From: Candidatus Heimdallarchaeota archaeon
GTDB lineage: Archaea; Asgardarchaeota; Heimdallarchaeia; Hodarchaeales; Hodarchaeaceae
Direction of reading: 5' to 3'
DNA length: 64,000 nt
Assembly: GCA_020353515.1 (NCBI GenBank)
Contig: CP070695.1
Coordinates: 3,578,050-3,642,049, forward strand
Made by a program: the position numbers and the translations under genes
The notes under the pieces: model-generated
What the model was told of the DNA's origin: nothing
Seen by the model: only the letters and a program-made list of their open reading frames with translations
Database searches by the model: none
In this document: positions 53,824 through 63,051 of the stretch, one piece after another
How positions within the stretch are numbered: position 1 is the stretch's first letter
Layout: each line of letters begins with the position of its first letter

Positions 53824-55815
53824 ATGAATGACCATCGAATTCTCTATGGAGATGTACAAGCTAGCCTCTTCACATTAGAAGACAACAGTATCGACAGTGT
53901 AATCACATCTCCCCCATATTGGTCACAAAGAGATTATGGATTTGATGGTCAGATAGGAAATGAATCCACAAAAGAGGAATATCTAGCAAAACTAATCTCT
54001 ATTTTCAACTTAATGCAAAGAAAATTAAAACCAGAGGGAAATTTTTACCTAAATATTGGTGATAAATATGTAAGTAGATATGGTAACACTCCATTAGCAA
54101 TGATTCCTTATTTACTCGCATATTATCTGGTTACAGATGGATGGAACTTAGTGGATACGATAATCTGGTACAAACCAAATCATATGCCAGCACCAGTGAA
54201 AAATCGATTTACGAATACTTATGAGCCAATTTTTGTCTTCTCTCGTAATAAAAAAAATTATTATTCTGAATACAATCAAAAGGTGAGTATTTCTAACATT
54301 TTAAAGATTCCTCTCCAACCTGTTCCTTATAAGCATATGGCTACTTATCCTGAAAAACTTGTTGAAACCTTATTAGGATTTGGCCTTCCTAATGATGCAC
54401 TAGTACTCGATCCATTTGCAGGTTCAGGAACTACCTGCAAAGCAGTCCAAAAAATATCTGAGGGGTACTTTAATCCAATAAAAATGCGCTCAATCATGAT
54501 TGAAGCCTATAAATACTATGTGAAGATCATTAAACAACGATGTCAAATCAAAAGGAAAGATATTCGGAAACTCTCTTTTCAACCTTATCATATTCACCCC
54601 CTTGCAGACAACTTTGTTATTCCAGAAGTAGAGAAGAAAATTCCTGATGAAACCAACATTGAACCTGATAATGTGATCATCAAGGTATTTCAAGAGCCAG
54701 CAAATTTTCATTCGTTCTTTCCCCTTCTATTTAGTGATAGTCTTGCAAATATTCTAGATGACGACGGTGTTCTTTTCCTTGGATTACCAAATCACGATAT
54801 CAAAGAGATTTTTTCTATCGCTCAACTGAATAATCACGGTTGGGTCATTCGTAATATGATTGTTGTGCCTCGAGGACATGATTGGATTCCAATCTTCATG
54901 TTAGTCAAAGATATAAAATCTGTACAATATAAATTCAATCTTGATAATATTAGGGTTGCACATCAATTCGAGATTACAGAGAATTGGGAGGAGGTTGATT
55001 TCATTGGTTATCGTGTTGAAAAGGCCCCTGTACTGTATAAAAATGCAGATACAGGTCTTATTGGTAAAGTTCTTTCGCATCATCCTAATGGACTACCCCA
55101 TTGGGTTGTTGTTAAGTGGAAATCAGGAAAATATTCTCTGGAAGAAGTCATTAATACTTCTGGAAAAGTAAACACGATCAAACTATACTGTCCAGCATGT
55201 GAAGCCGAATTAAAAAAATTTCACCATTACAAGGAATCTGTTTCCTGTCCTTCGTGTTCTTTAGGATTATGGCAAGATATGAATAGTATTCCCAAACTTC
55301 TAGAAGTCAATCCGTGCGTTAAACCTGAATATCTTCACAATGAATTCATGATCAAAGAGAAAGATACTAGAAAGGACTACGAAGGAAAATTCAAAGATGT
55401 TGAGAGACAAAATATTGGACAATCTCCAGGAGCAAGAGTCTCTGTTGAGGAACAATTTTTTACTGTGAAACGGTACTATAATGTAAAGCAAAGCATGATT
55501 TCTGACTATCTCAATCTTCACAGGATTAATAATGGTTTTACAAAAAATGAATTAACAAAGAAGTATCCTCCTGAGTATAAACATACTGTGGGCCATTGGT
55601 TACGGAAAGATATGGGGGGTTCTCTCCCAAAATATGAAGATCTAATGAAGCTAGATGAACTTCTTCACTTAGATCAATCCTATATCAACTATATAAGTAG
55701 AACAGGATTGAAACTTCAGACTGTTATGGCAGATACAAAAGGAAAGAATCCAGGAGACTTTCTTGATCTTCCATTACCGAAAGTGATCAACATGCTAAAA
55801 CAAGTGGGAGAATAA
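53824..55815 (+). CDS. Composite DNA methyltransferase with degenerate second domain, zinc ribbon and HTH
   Basis: The 663-residue protein begins with a complete beta-type amino-methyltransferase: TSPPY (28-32) and DPFAGSGTT (196-204). Residues ~300-370 look like a second methyltransferase core without either motif: GVLFLGLPN and HGWVIRNMIVVPRGHDWIPIFMLVK parallel GNFYLNIGD and DGWNLVDTIIWYKPNH...YEPIFVFS of the first. A zinc ribbon follows (C456, C459, C475, C478), then ~180 residues with an HTH-like stretch (FTKNELTKKYPPEYKHTVGHWLRKD). No endonuclease is beside it, so it is probably an orphan or solitary enzyme. The added parts probably give target recognition. Confidence 0.85.
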   Translation: MNDHRILYGDVQASLFTLEDNSIDSVITSPPYWSQRDYGFDGQIGNESTKEEYLAKLISIFNLMQRKLKPEGNFYLNIGDKYVSRYGNTPLAMIPYLLAYYLVTDGWNLVDTIIWYKPNHMPAPVKNRFTNTYEPIFVFSRNKKNYYSEYNQKVSISNILKIPLQPVPYKHMATYPEKLVETLLGFGLPNDALVLDPFAGSGTTCKAVQKISEGYFNPIKMRSIMIEAYKYYVKIIKQRCQIKRKDIRKLSFQPYHIHPLADNFVIPEVEKKIPDETNIEPDNVIIKVFQEPANFHSFFPLLFSDSLANILDDDGVLFLGLPNHDIKEIFSIAQLNNHGWVIRNMIVVPRGHDWIPIFMLVKDIKSVQYKFNLDNIRVAHQFEITENWEEVDFIGYRVEKAPVLYKNADTGLIGKVLSHHPNGLPHWVVVKWKSGKYSLEEVINTSGKVNTIKLYCPACEAELKKFHHYKESVSCPSCSLGLWQDMNSIPKLLEVNPCVKPEYLHNEFMIKEKDTRKDYEGKFKDVERQNIGQSPGARVSVEEQFFTVKRYYNVKQSMISDYLNLHRINNGFTKNELTKKYPPEYKHTVGHWLRKDMGGSLPKYEDLMKLDELLHLDQSYINYISRTGLKLQTVMADTKGKNPGDFLDLPLPKVINMLKQVGE

Positions 55816-55832
55816 AGAAAGAAAATACACAT

Positions 55833-56795
55833 TTATCTTTGGATCATTCCAGGCAGGTAGAAGTCATACTGCTTACGTAATAATTTTGTTTGAATATACC
55901 TGTCAAGATGTCTGGTATTTTGAAAAATAACCCATATCTGTTTATCTTCATCGTAATATTTTTTCACTTCCTCATAAGTTAGAGGAATAATATCAAATTC
56001 TACAGCCTCTTCCGAGAAAAAATCATTTATCACCTTAAGTACGCCAGGGATCAGTTCAGGTCGTTGTTCTTTAAAAAAATTAGCAACTAAATCAATGGTT
56101 ACGAGACGCCAGTCATAATAACGATCTACTACTTCTTTAAGAAACAAGGCTTTTAATAACCACCTCAAAAAGAAAGGTGCACTTTTTAAGAAGAGAATAG
56201 GTTCCATTGCCTCAATTCCCTGCTTTCGAAACATTGGGGTGGATGTATCTAGGTATATTAGCTGATCATCCTCAGATATATGAGGATTCTGAGGATTGTA
56301 ACCTATCACGGCCCAGTTTGAGATTTGACCATCTAGACCAACTTTCAAAGTCTTACTTCGATGGCTAAATGCCCAAATCTTATGCATCTCTCGCATAATC
56401 AGGAGAATTAGAGTATGGATTTCTTTCTTACTGATTGAATGATGAAGGATCTTATGCCCCACTGTTTCCACAGGTATTTTCTCTTGTGCGCAATATAAAA
56501 CGATATTTCCTTTCTGAGATTGAACCCAGATGGCGTCATGAGCAGGTACAATGAGGTGAAGCCTTTGAAGAATTTGATGATAGATGTCATAAGCTAGAAT
56601 GTGCCGATTGACTTGTGTTTCTGAGTCAAAAATAGGTAAGCGTTTATAGGCGATTGGTTGATCATCATTGGCCAATTCAAAAACAAGACTGATCTCACCG
56701 TAACCAAGGATTTTAATTGGAACCTTACCTCTTTCAGGCTGAATAGTATCAATTGTATTTTCAAATTCTTGTAATTTCTCTAGGTCAATTCTCAT
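55833..56795 (-). CDS. Kinase-like fold protein (DUF6206-like)
   Basis: The 320-residue protein has protein-kinase/aminoglycoside-phosphotransferase-like landmarks: a nucleotide-loop-like ILGYGEISLVFEL followed by IAYKRLP (ATP lysine), a catalytic-loop-like GLDGQISNWAVI and a metal-loop-like LIYLDTSTPMF. The order and spacing (about 30-55, 163-174, 191-201) fit, but the canonical HRD and DFG are changed to LDG and LDT. I associate this with the DUF6206 group from memory. It converges on the methyltransferase with 17 bp between. Substrate and activity are unknown. Confidence 0.5.
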   Translation of the reverse strand: MRIDLEKLQEFENTIDTIQPERGKVPIKILGYGEISLVFELANDDQPIAYKRLPIFDSETQVNRHILAYDIYHQILQRLHLIVPAHDAIWVQSQKGNIVLYCAQEKIPVETVGHKILHHSISKKEIHTLILLIMREMHKIWAFSHRSKTLKVGLDGQISNWAVIGYNPQNPHISEDDQLIYLDTSTPMFRKQGIEAMEPILFLKSAPFFLRWLLKALFLKEVVDRYYDWRLVTIDLVANFFKEQRPELIPGVLKVINDFFSEEAVEFDIIPLTYEEVKKYYDEDKQIWVIFQNTRHLDRYIQTKLLRKQYDFYLPGMIQR

Positions 56796-56898
56796 GAAAA
56801 TCCTTCAAAGAAAGTATTAAAGGAATAATAAATAGTAATTTAATTGTTCCTAAGAAGTTGGTTTCTTTCTGATGGAAGTTAAATATGCAATAAAGGAT

Positions 56899-56907
56899 AA
56901 AAAAAAA
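56899..56907 (-). terminator. T9 terminator of the secreted metalloprotease gene
   Basis: Nine A on the plus strand, hence nine T on the minus strand, ~25 bp past the minus-strand stop codon. It is followed by a pyrimidine-rich stretch and fits archaeal T-tract termination. Confidence 0.45.
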
Positions 56908-56931
56908 GGGGGAAGGAAGAGGATTAAATCC

Positions 56932-58977
56932 TTATTTATGGATTGTTGTTATTTGAAAGCTGTAGTCAGCGTGACCTCTTGGTTGGATTGGGCTAACAAC
57001 TAAGTAGACATAGCTTGGAAATGTCATCTCGATGGTTTTTTGTCCATCATTTAACTCATCTAGTTCTAAGTCCACGACATCGTATTTAGATCCCCATTTA
57101 TTTTTCCCTTTGAGTTCATAGACTAGTGAAACTTGAAACGCTGCATCTGGATAATCAACTGTAAGATCTAAGACTTCATCGCTGACTCTTGCCTCAAATA
57201 TATACCAACCATCATAGGTTGTATACCAGTCAGTCATATAACGGAATCCAAAGAGAATTGTTTTATCTTCGTAAACTGTACCAGTAAGGTCAAAGGTTAT
57301 CGTAAGAACCTCTTCGCTCCAACCTGTAAGTCCTGGAAGATTCGGATAGATATCTGGATGAGTACCTGCATGTACATCAACTGTGTATTCATTTGCTAGT
57401 GATTCCCAGTTTAATCCTCCGTCAAGTGATACTTGTACAAATCCAAAGTCCCAAAAGTCCTCGATATCCCAATAGGTAGTTAATTCCAATCTCGGATCTG
57501 CAGGGTCAACGAAAGCTTCTCCTACCATTAGAGTATTCATCAAATCGTAGTTGTCTGACCACCAGATTCCACCTATGTCTTGCCAACCGACTACTGCGGT
57601 ATCATCACCATCAAAGTTAAGTGTTTCTGTCCAAGGCTTAGAAATGTACTTCCCTGCGTCGAACCGTATATAGTCTGTACCAAATGGTTTAATTGTTGTC
57701 ATTCCCGTATCATATCCTAAGATCGTGATAGTTGGACCAAAATCTGATCCAGTCATCCAAGGAACTGGAAGTTTTGGAACATCATATACCCTAATCTGTT
57801 CTACATCCTTGTCATTAAGATCTATACTCTCATAATTATAGATTTCATCACCCCAGTGGATCAGATTTGCAATCCGCCAATCGTGATAAACTTCGTAAAA
57901 GGTCTTTGGGTAGAGAGCAGCGTTAAGACCAACTATACCAGGGATGCCTGCTTTCACAAAGTTACCTAAGAAATCAGATCCGTAATGGTCATTGAGATAT
58001 AATCCCCAAAGTCCAACAGCACCATAATCCGCCAAATCATTGTTCGCTTGATCATCCCATTCAACTAGTGAATTATCAGGTGTGGCTAAATAGCTATTAA
58101 TATCATTCCATGGGAAGCCATAACCACAAAGTGATTCTGCAAAAACTGAACAACATTCATTCATAAAGAGATCATCTTCTGGATTATGGTCGTCATGAAG
58201 AAGATGTTGGAGCTCGTGAGCAGTCGTGGCCTCATAAGCAAATGGATGACCTGAATCTGGGCCAGTATAATCGTCCCAATTGTAAGCGTCTAGGGTAATT
58301 ATGTTCCTGTCAAAGAGATATTCGAATAAACCCCAGTAGAATCCTATCACGAAATATGGATACCAAGAATTATAGTAACTAAAATCTCTAACATTTGAGA
58401 TAAGAATTACTGATCTACCAGTGTCTTCAAGCCACCAACCTAATCCGAAAGCATCATTTAAACCAGCGTGATAATCAGGTTCTCCAAAGTAATCAGTGTC
58501 AGTGGGATAAATGTTTGAATCAAATTCTTCAATAATATTCTGCACATTTTCATCGGTTATCACTGGTGTTTCACGAGGATCACCAGCAGGCCAAGAGAGA
58601 TCTTCTTGAACCCAAACTTCAACATGTTCACCAACACCTCTCAATTCAAACCACGCGTAGTTATAACCATATGGATCACCACTGTCATAGTAAGCCCATA
58701 TATTCCAAGCCGACTGTTGTAAGGAGGCACCACCACCTCCACTGAGCGAAGATTGTATGTCCTCTAGTGGTTTTACGCTTGGATCTCTCGCTCGAAGCTC
58801 TGGTCCGATATCAAATGGTTTATATTCTGGAAACGGATTCCGATTTCCTTGTGCGATCAGTATAACTCCTATAAATCCTATCGCGCTAAAAAGTAGCATT
58901 GATACTACTATATACGAAACAATTTTTTTTCTCATTTGTTTTCTCTCACTTTTTTTAAATTTTCTACCATTTTCCAC
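56932..58977 (-). CDS. Secreted zinc metalloprotease (HExxH, M30-like or M6-like)
   Basis: A large exoprotease of 681 residues. After a basic start, a hydrophobic segment at ~19-42 acts as signal or anchor. The zinc motif is H254-E-L-Q-H258 in TTAHELQHLLHDD with a downstream E274 in MNECCS, the NE pattern of M30 (hyicolysin) peptidases. Residues ~1-250 are a Trp/Tyr-rich propeptide and core. The ~300 C-terminal residues form beta-sandwich modules resembling those of M6/immune-inhibitor A proteases, with many DGG and WDIG turns that suggest calcium. An inner ATG at residue 15 may be the true start. It pairs with a secreted subtilase 3.5 kb away. Confidence 0.8.
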   Translation of the reverse strand: MENGRKFKKSERKQMRKKIVSYIVVSMLLFSAIGFIGVILIAQGNRNPFPEYKPFDIGPELRARDPSVKPLEDIQSSLSGGGGASLQQSAWNIWAYYDSGDPYGYNYAWFELRGVGEHVEVWVQEDLSWPAGDPRETPVITDENVQNIIEEFDSNIYPTDTDYFGEPDYHAGLNDAFGLGWWLEDTGRSVILISNVRDFSYYNSWYPYFVIGFYWGLFEYLFDRNIITLDAYNWDDYTGPDSGHPFAYEATTAHELQHLLHDDHNPEDDLFMNECCSVFAESLCGYGFPWNDINSYLATPDNSLVEWDDQANNDLADYGAVGLWGLYLNDHYGSDFLGNFVKAGIPGIVGLNAALYPKTFYEVYHDWRIANLIHWGDEIYNYESIDLNDKDVEQIRVYDVPKLPVPWMTGSDFGPTITILGYDTGMTTIKPFGTDYIRFDAGKYISKPWTETLNFDGDDTAVVGWQDIGGIWWSDNYDLMNTLMVGEAFVDPADPRLELTTYWDIEDFWDFGFVQVSLDGGLNWESLANEYTVDVHAGTHPDIYPNLPGLTGWSEEVLTITFDLTGTVYEDKTILFGFRYMTDWYTTYDGWYIFEARVSDEVLDLTVDYPDAAFQVSLVYELKGKNKWGSKYDVVDLELDELNDGQKTIEMTFPSYVYLVVSPIQPRGHADYSFQITTIHK

Positions 58978-59296
58978 AGACTTTTCAAGATCTTTGAATT
59001 TTAGGTAATCAGTTTTCTGATGAATCTGCGGAGAAATTCTCTAGATATATTGAGTTCGAAATATGGAATGACTCTATTTGATTTCATAAGCTTTTCTAGA
59101 TTTGTTCCATAGATGTAATTTCAATTTTAGTTCCAAATTACATTTATCTAATCTGAAAATTCATTGAGGATGAAGAAATATTCTAAATAATTAACGAGGT
59201 TTCCCTGTGAGACTTGCTCTAGTGAAACGAATAACTGATTAGGGAAAGTAATTTATTTTGAAAAGCTATTTAAAAATGAATGTCTAAACATTCTCT
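58978..59296. other. 319-bp intergenic region with divergent promoters
   Basis: No gene is seen. It holds the divergent starts of the metalloprotease (minus) and the small secreted protein (plus). Apart from the plus-strand TATA box at 59267-59274, I see no repeat or RNA structure by eye. Confidence 0.5.
59267..59274 (+). promoter_or_regulatory. TATA box predicting a leaderless transcript
   Basis: TATTTAAA, ~26 bp before the ATG at 59297. In archaea the transcription start lies ~25 bp past the box, so the first transcribed base would be at or next to the start codon. The absence of a Shine-Dalgarno sequence before the ATG agrees. Confidence 0.5.
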
Positions 59297-59767
59297 ATGT
59301 CATTCAAAAGATTTTATTTTGTTTTTTTCTGTATTTTGGCATTTAGTACAATTACGCCTGTTTTTGGCCTCAATTATGTCACTTTTTTGAGTATAAATGA
59401 GAAAATTGAAACCACTTTAACTATTACAGATGCTTATTATTCGGATCTTGACCAAGATGAGGTACTTGACGTCATATCTTATTTTAACCTCCAATTTGAT
59501 AGTGCTTGTCCCCATTTAGTGAGAATATATGTAAGTTTGATTCTTCCCTCTGGTTTTGAATTCTCCTATAAATGGATTATTCTGTCAAAACAACTAGTAT
59601 ATTACGGCCAAATTCATTTTTATGATCATGCTATTGAATCAGGGGTCTATATACTACAAATCAATGCATTGTTATCAACTGGTGGGCTAAATTCTGGGTT
59701 AGCAGATTATGAATTTGACCCTCCTGGAGGTTCAGGTGGAGGAGATCCATGCGCTAGATTAATGTAA
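59297..59767 (+). CDS. Small secreted protein with DxDxD module and PGG tail
   Basis: A signal peptide (about 1-24, cleavage after VFG) precedes a ~130-residue domain starting TITDAYYSDLDQDEVLDVIS, an Asp-rich pattern like calcium-binding turns. The tail FDPPGGSGGGDPCARLM is Gly/Pro-rich with a single cysteine. A similar D-L-D-x-D module, EDLDGDNLYDHVVLIF, occurs near the N terminus of the beta-helix surface protein at 37.9-39.9 kb, so the two share a domain type. The function is unknown. It lies 48 bp upstream of the tandem-HTH regulator and may be co-transcribed. Confidence 0.65.
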   Translation: MSFKRFYFVFFCILAFSTITPVFGLNYVTFLSINEKIETTLTITDAYYSDLDQDEVLDVISYFNLQFDSACPHLVRIYVSLILPSGFEFSYKWIILSKQLVYYGQIHFYDHAIESGVYILQINALLSTGGLNSGLADYEFDPPGGSGGGDPCARLM

Positions 59768-59815
59768 TATAAATATGAAAGAAGAGAAGTAGCTTTTTAA
59801 AAAGGCAGTTGTAAT

Positions 59816-60910
59816 ATGATTACTCCTGAAGATTACCAGATTGTCTTAAAACTGGAATCAAACCCTCTAATCTCGTATTCGGATCTAGCAGATGAATTAG
59901 GAGTCTCCTGGCCAACTGCAAAAAGAAAATTAAACGATCTCAAATCACGTGGTGTGATAAGAACACCTGTGGCTCTCTATAATATTAAAGCACTTGGCTT
60001 ACAACGGATAACTGTGATATGGTCACTCGAAAGTATTGAAAATCTCACTTTGATGGAGAAATTATGTGATCTCCATCCATATACACATTATCGGGTAAGA
60101 GGTTATGGGGATGGGTTTGTCTTATTTGCTCAATTTGACATCCCCCCCGAGACCATTTCCTTAATGAAAGAGTTAATCGACACTCTGGAACAAGAGAATT
60201 ATGTCAGTGTTACAGAAATTCTACAAAGTTCAGGGTATCAAATTGAAGTTTTTCCTGATTTGAATTTTTATGATCTACAGCACAACAAGTGGCATTTTAA
60301 TTGGAATGAATGGCTTAGTCTCATTGAAGACCAACCAGAGAATCTCCCCAAACCCGAACCACAAAAGATTGGATTAGAGGAGTGGAAGCTAATTGATTTT
60401 AAAATCTTAAGAGAACTAACAAAAAATCCTGAAATTAAACAGGCTGAATTGATGAGATTATTGGACTTAACTCGGACAAATGTTCATCTAAAATACAACT
60501 TAGTATTTGAGAATTTAATTTCAAGTGTTCGATCTCGATATGACCGAATTTTGTTCAATCTAGTGAATACACGCCTTTTTTGGGTTTCCAATGAGGACAA
60601 AAAGAGAATTCATCAATTCTTCAATTTAATAAATGAAGCTCCACCACCTTTTCGATTTGGTATGGATATTCTTAAAGATAATGGATTTGTATTCTGGGGT
60701 GGTGCTCTTCCAAGCTTTCATGAACATCAATTAGCGTTCTCAATCTGGAAACTTTTCCAGTCCTTTGCTACATATACTTTAGACACATCCGCTGATACCT
60801 CGATGATATATTGGTTTTACCCTGAAAACTTTGATTTTAACACACATTACTGGAAAATTGATCGAGAATATGTCTTAGAATACCCCCTTGAAGAACTTAG
60901 GCAAGTTTAA
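59816..60910 (+). CDS. Tandem winged-helix (Lrp/AsnC-like) regulator
   Basis: The 364-residue protein starts with a classic HTH, NPLISYSDLADELGVSWPTAKRKLNDLKSRGVI (about 15-48), followed by an effector-like alpha/beta region with HYRVRGYGDGFVLFAQFDIP. A second HTH-like stretch, KNPEIKQAELMRLLDLTRTNVHLKYN, lies at about 202-230, followed by another ~130-residue domain. This looks like a duplicated AsnC-like unit. It stands between two secreted-protein genes and the subtilase converges on it, so it could control secreted protein expression; that is inference from position. Confidence 0.7.
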   Translation: MITPEDYQIVLKLESNPLISYSDLADELGVSWPTAKRKLNDLKSRGVIRTPVALYNIKALGLQRITVIWSLESIENLTLMEKLCDLHPYTHYRVRGYGDGFVLFAQFDIPPETISLMKELIDTLEQENYVSVTEILQSSGYQIEVFPDLNFYDLQHNKWHFNWNEWLSLIEDQPENLPKPEPQKIGLEEWKLIDFKILRELTKNPEIKQAELMRLLDLTRTNVHLKYNLVFENLISSVRSRYDRILFNLVNTRLFWVSNEDKKRIHQFFNLINEAPPPFRFGMDILKDNGFVFWGGALPSFHEHQLAFSIWKLFQSFATYTLDTSADTSMIYWFYPENFDFNTHYWKIDREYVLEYPLEELRQV

Positions 60911-60935
60911 TGTATTAATTAAAAATTTTAACAAG

Positions 60936-60942
60936 AAAAAAA
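60936..60942 (-). terminator. T-tract at the 3' end of the subtilase gene
   Basis: A7 on the plus strand, T7 on the minus strand, ~27 bp beyond the subtilase stop codon. It serves as a candidate archaeal terminator between two convergent genes. Confidence 0.35.
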
Positions 60943-60968
60943 GAAAGGGGAGAACGGAAAATTAGGGC

Positions 60969-62489
60969 CTAGTATTTCCGACCTCCATGTCGACCTCTAT
61001 GACAACGTCGAAACATGAATTTTGCGACGAAAAGCGCGCTATCAGCCTGCAGCAATCCAGTTCCATAATCATTCCTAAACCAGGTCTGATCTATTAGATC
61101 AAAAGTGTCCAAGATGTCAAAGATCGTTGCTGTTCGTTCATTTTCACGCCATTTTGTCATACGATTGTAGAATCCAGCAGCTTTCAAGCACATCTCCATT
61201 GTAAATTGATTAGCTTTTGGATATTTTTCCAGAACCATTGCAGCAATTCCTGAAACATGTGGTGCTGCTTGACTTGTTCCCCAAACAGTCCAGATTCCTC
61301 TGGTATCAGTCATATCATACCATGACGGGTCACCTTCTGGTCTATATGGACCTTTTATAGCTGCCCCAGGAGCAGCAACATCAAGATGCCACGGTTTTTG
61401 GCCAAGATCGGGATTTGGTCGTGAGCTAAAATCTGACAAATATACTTGGAAGTCATTACCTAAGACATCTTCAGTCCATAAACATTCAGGAACATCGTCA
61501 GTAAACCAATAGTATGGATCAAGATCACCAGTGTAATAGCGTAAGTATTCCCCAGTCCAACCAGCAGAAGCACAGGAAATCACTTGAGGATAAGCACCTG
61601 GCCAACCCATACCATCGTATCCTTCATTACCAGCAGAAGCCACAATAATGACACCTTGTGAAATAGCGTAATTGACAGCTTCTTCTATCAATTCCGAGGG
61701 TGATGGTCCTCCAAGACTTAAGTTGACGATGATTTTGACGTCATGTTCTTCCGCTAACCAGCCAATATATTCAATACCTGCAGCTACCATTTCGTTAGTA
61801 CCACCAGACCACCACCAACCATTTCCATCATCTGCAAACACAATCCAATCATCTAAGACAAGCACTGGAATCAATGTAATCTTGGGAGCAACACCTCTAA
61901 CCCAAAATGCTACATCGTCTCTTTCAAATTGGTACCCAGTAATGATACTTGATACATGTGTTCCATGGCCATTTCCATATGGGAATGGGAACCACATACC
62001 TAATGGAGGATAGTAGGACCACAGGGGATTATCTTCGTCAAAAGTGTAGAAACCCCGCTCAGCATTCAGTTCTTTATATGAGAATTTGTATCCAGCTTCT
62101 ATACTCCAGTTACCTTCTCCATCAGGATCATAGAAAACTTCATGTGAAAATCCAAGACCCCATTCTTCTTTAACATTTACTTGACCTTCAGGGAAGAAGT
62201 TGAGGTAATTAGATAACAAACCAGTGTCCAGAACTGCAACATAGATTCCTTCACCATCATTTGACAGATCTTCTGCATCAATCATGTCAATGTTGAAGGG
62301 TACGGTTCCCTCGGGGATTTCAGATCCACCATAACCACCCCAGCATTCTATTTTCACAGGATTGGCACTAAAAGCAATACTTGATGCCCGTGATGGTATA
62401 GGAGCTGTCGAGGCATAGACCCCTGTCAATGGAAGTATTGTTAGTGTCATTACAATGACCAATACAGTTGAAATTAGTTTTTTCTTCAT
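60969..62489 (-). CDS. Secreted subtilisin-family serine protease
   Basis: An S8 protease of 506 residues with a complete catalytic set: D88 in VAVLDTGL, H175 in GNGHGTHVSS, oxyanion N288 in SAGNEG, and S406 in GTSQAAPHVSG. A signal peptide (1-26, cleaved after VYA) directs it out of the cell. Only ~60 residues separate the signal from the catalytic domain, so the propeptide is short. The tail CHRGRHGGRKY is basic. Degradation of external protein for food fits it and the nearby HExxH protease. ATG 62489 has AAAAGGATG beside it. Confidence 0.92.
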   Translation of the reverse strand: MKKKLISTVLVIVMTLTILPLTGVYASTAPIPSRASSIAFSANPVKIECWGGYGGSEIPEGTVPFNIDMIDAEDLSNDGEGIYVAVLDTGLLSNYLNFFPEGQVNVKEEWGLGFSHEVFYDPDGEGNWSIEAGYKFSYKELNAERGFYTFDEDNPLWSYYPPLGMWFPFPYGNGHGTHVSSIITGYQFERDDVAFWVRGVAPKITLIPVLVLDDWIVFADDGNGWWWSGGTNEMVAAGIEYIGWLAEEHDVKIIVNLSLGGPSPSELIEEAVNYAISQGVIIVASAGNEGYDGMGWPGAYPQVISCASAGWTGEYLRYYTGDLDPYYWFTDDVPECLWTEDVLGNDFQVYLSDFSSRPNPDLGQKPWHLDVAAPGAAIKGPYRPEGDPSWYDMTDTRGIWTVWGTSQAAPHVSGIAAMVLEKYPKANQFTMEMCLKAAGFYNRMTKWRENERTATIFDILDTFDLIDQTWFRNDYGTGLLQADSALFVAKFMFRRCHRGRHGGRKY

Positions 62490-63051
62490 CCTTTTTCACC
62501 ATATACTTGGTTTATTATACACATTAAGCTCTGATACTTAGAAAACATTGGAAACATGATATTGTAACATCAGTAAAAGCCTTTGTTTTGAAACTGCCTC
62601 AAATGTATATAATAAACACAATTATCAATAGTTTGGAGAGATTTCTCTTTCAGATCGCACTCACATAAGTTTGAACTACCAAAGTTAATCTCTAGAAACT
62701 ATTAATACAAAGGACATTTTGCCCTTATATCCATTTTAAATATCTTTCTGCTAATCCCTGAGCCAGTACTATACATGCATTGTCACGAACTTATATTTGT
62801 TTATTTAATCATTATTAAATGATAGAAAAAGTGGAAAAAATCAAACATAGTTTAAGATATATTCTAGAAATGTCCCTTTTTTGTATTAGAGATGAGAAAT
62901 GCTAGTTTAGAGTTATGTTTCCGATTACCCAAAAAGCTAGGATTAATAATACGATTAAAAATTGATTTGCATGTTCTAATCCTAGGTTCTGATTCTCATC
63001 ATATTACAGTAATTTAGGATACACAGCAGTTTAAAATAAGGAGGACTTACC
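62490..63051. other. 562-bp intergenic region without a visible gene
   Basis: It contains the subtilase's upstream region and the leader of the next gene. I see no reading frame of note, no tRNA cloverleaf and no array. The TATA-like ATTTAATCATTATTAAAT around 62802-62820 is partly symmetrical and could be promoter or operator. Confidence 0.5.
63038..63045 (+). promoter_or_regulatory. Strong Shine-Dalgarno site
   Basis: AAGGAGGA six bases before ATG 63052, complementary to the 3' end of 16S rRNA. It is the strongest ribosome binding site I noticed in the window and fixes the start of the last gene. Confidence 0.75.

Noticed and set aside
61672..62173. Two plus-strand frames inside the subtilase gene
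   Set aside because: They lie antisense to an intact catalytic domain and contain low-complexity His/Pro/Ser runs; they are shadows.
62490..63051. tRNA or small RNA gene in the 562-bp gap
   Set aside because: No T-loop GGTTCRANYCC or acceptor stem could be found on either strand by eye.
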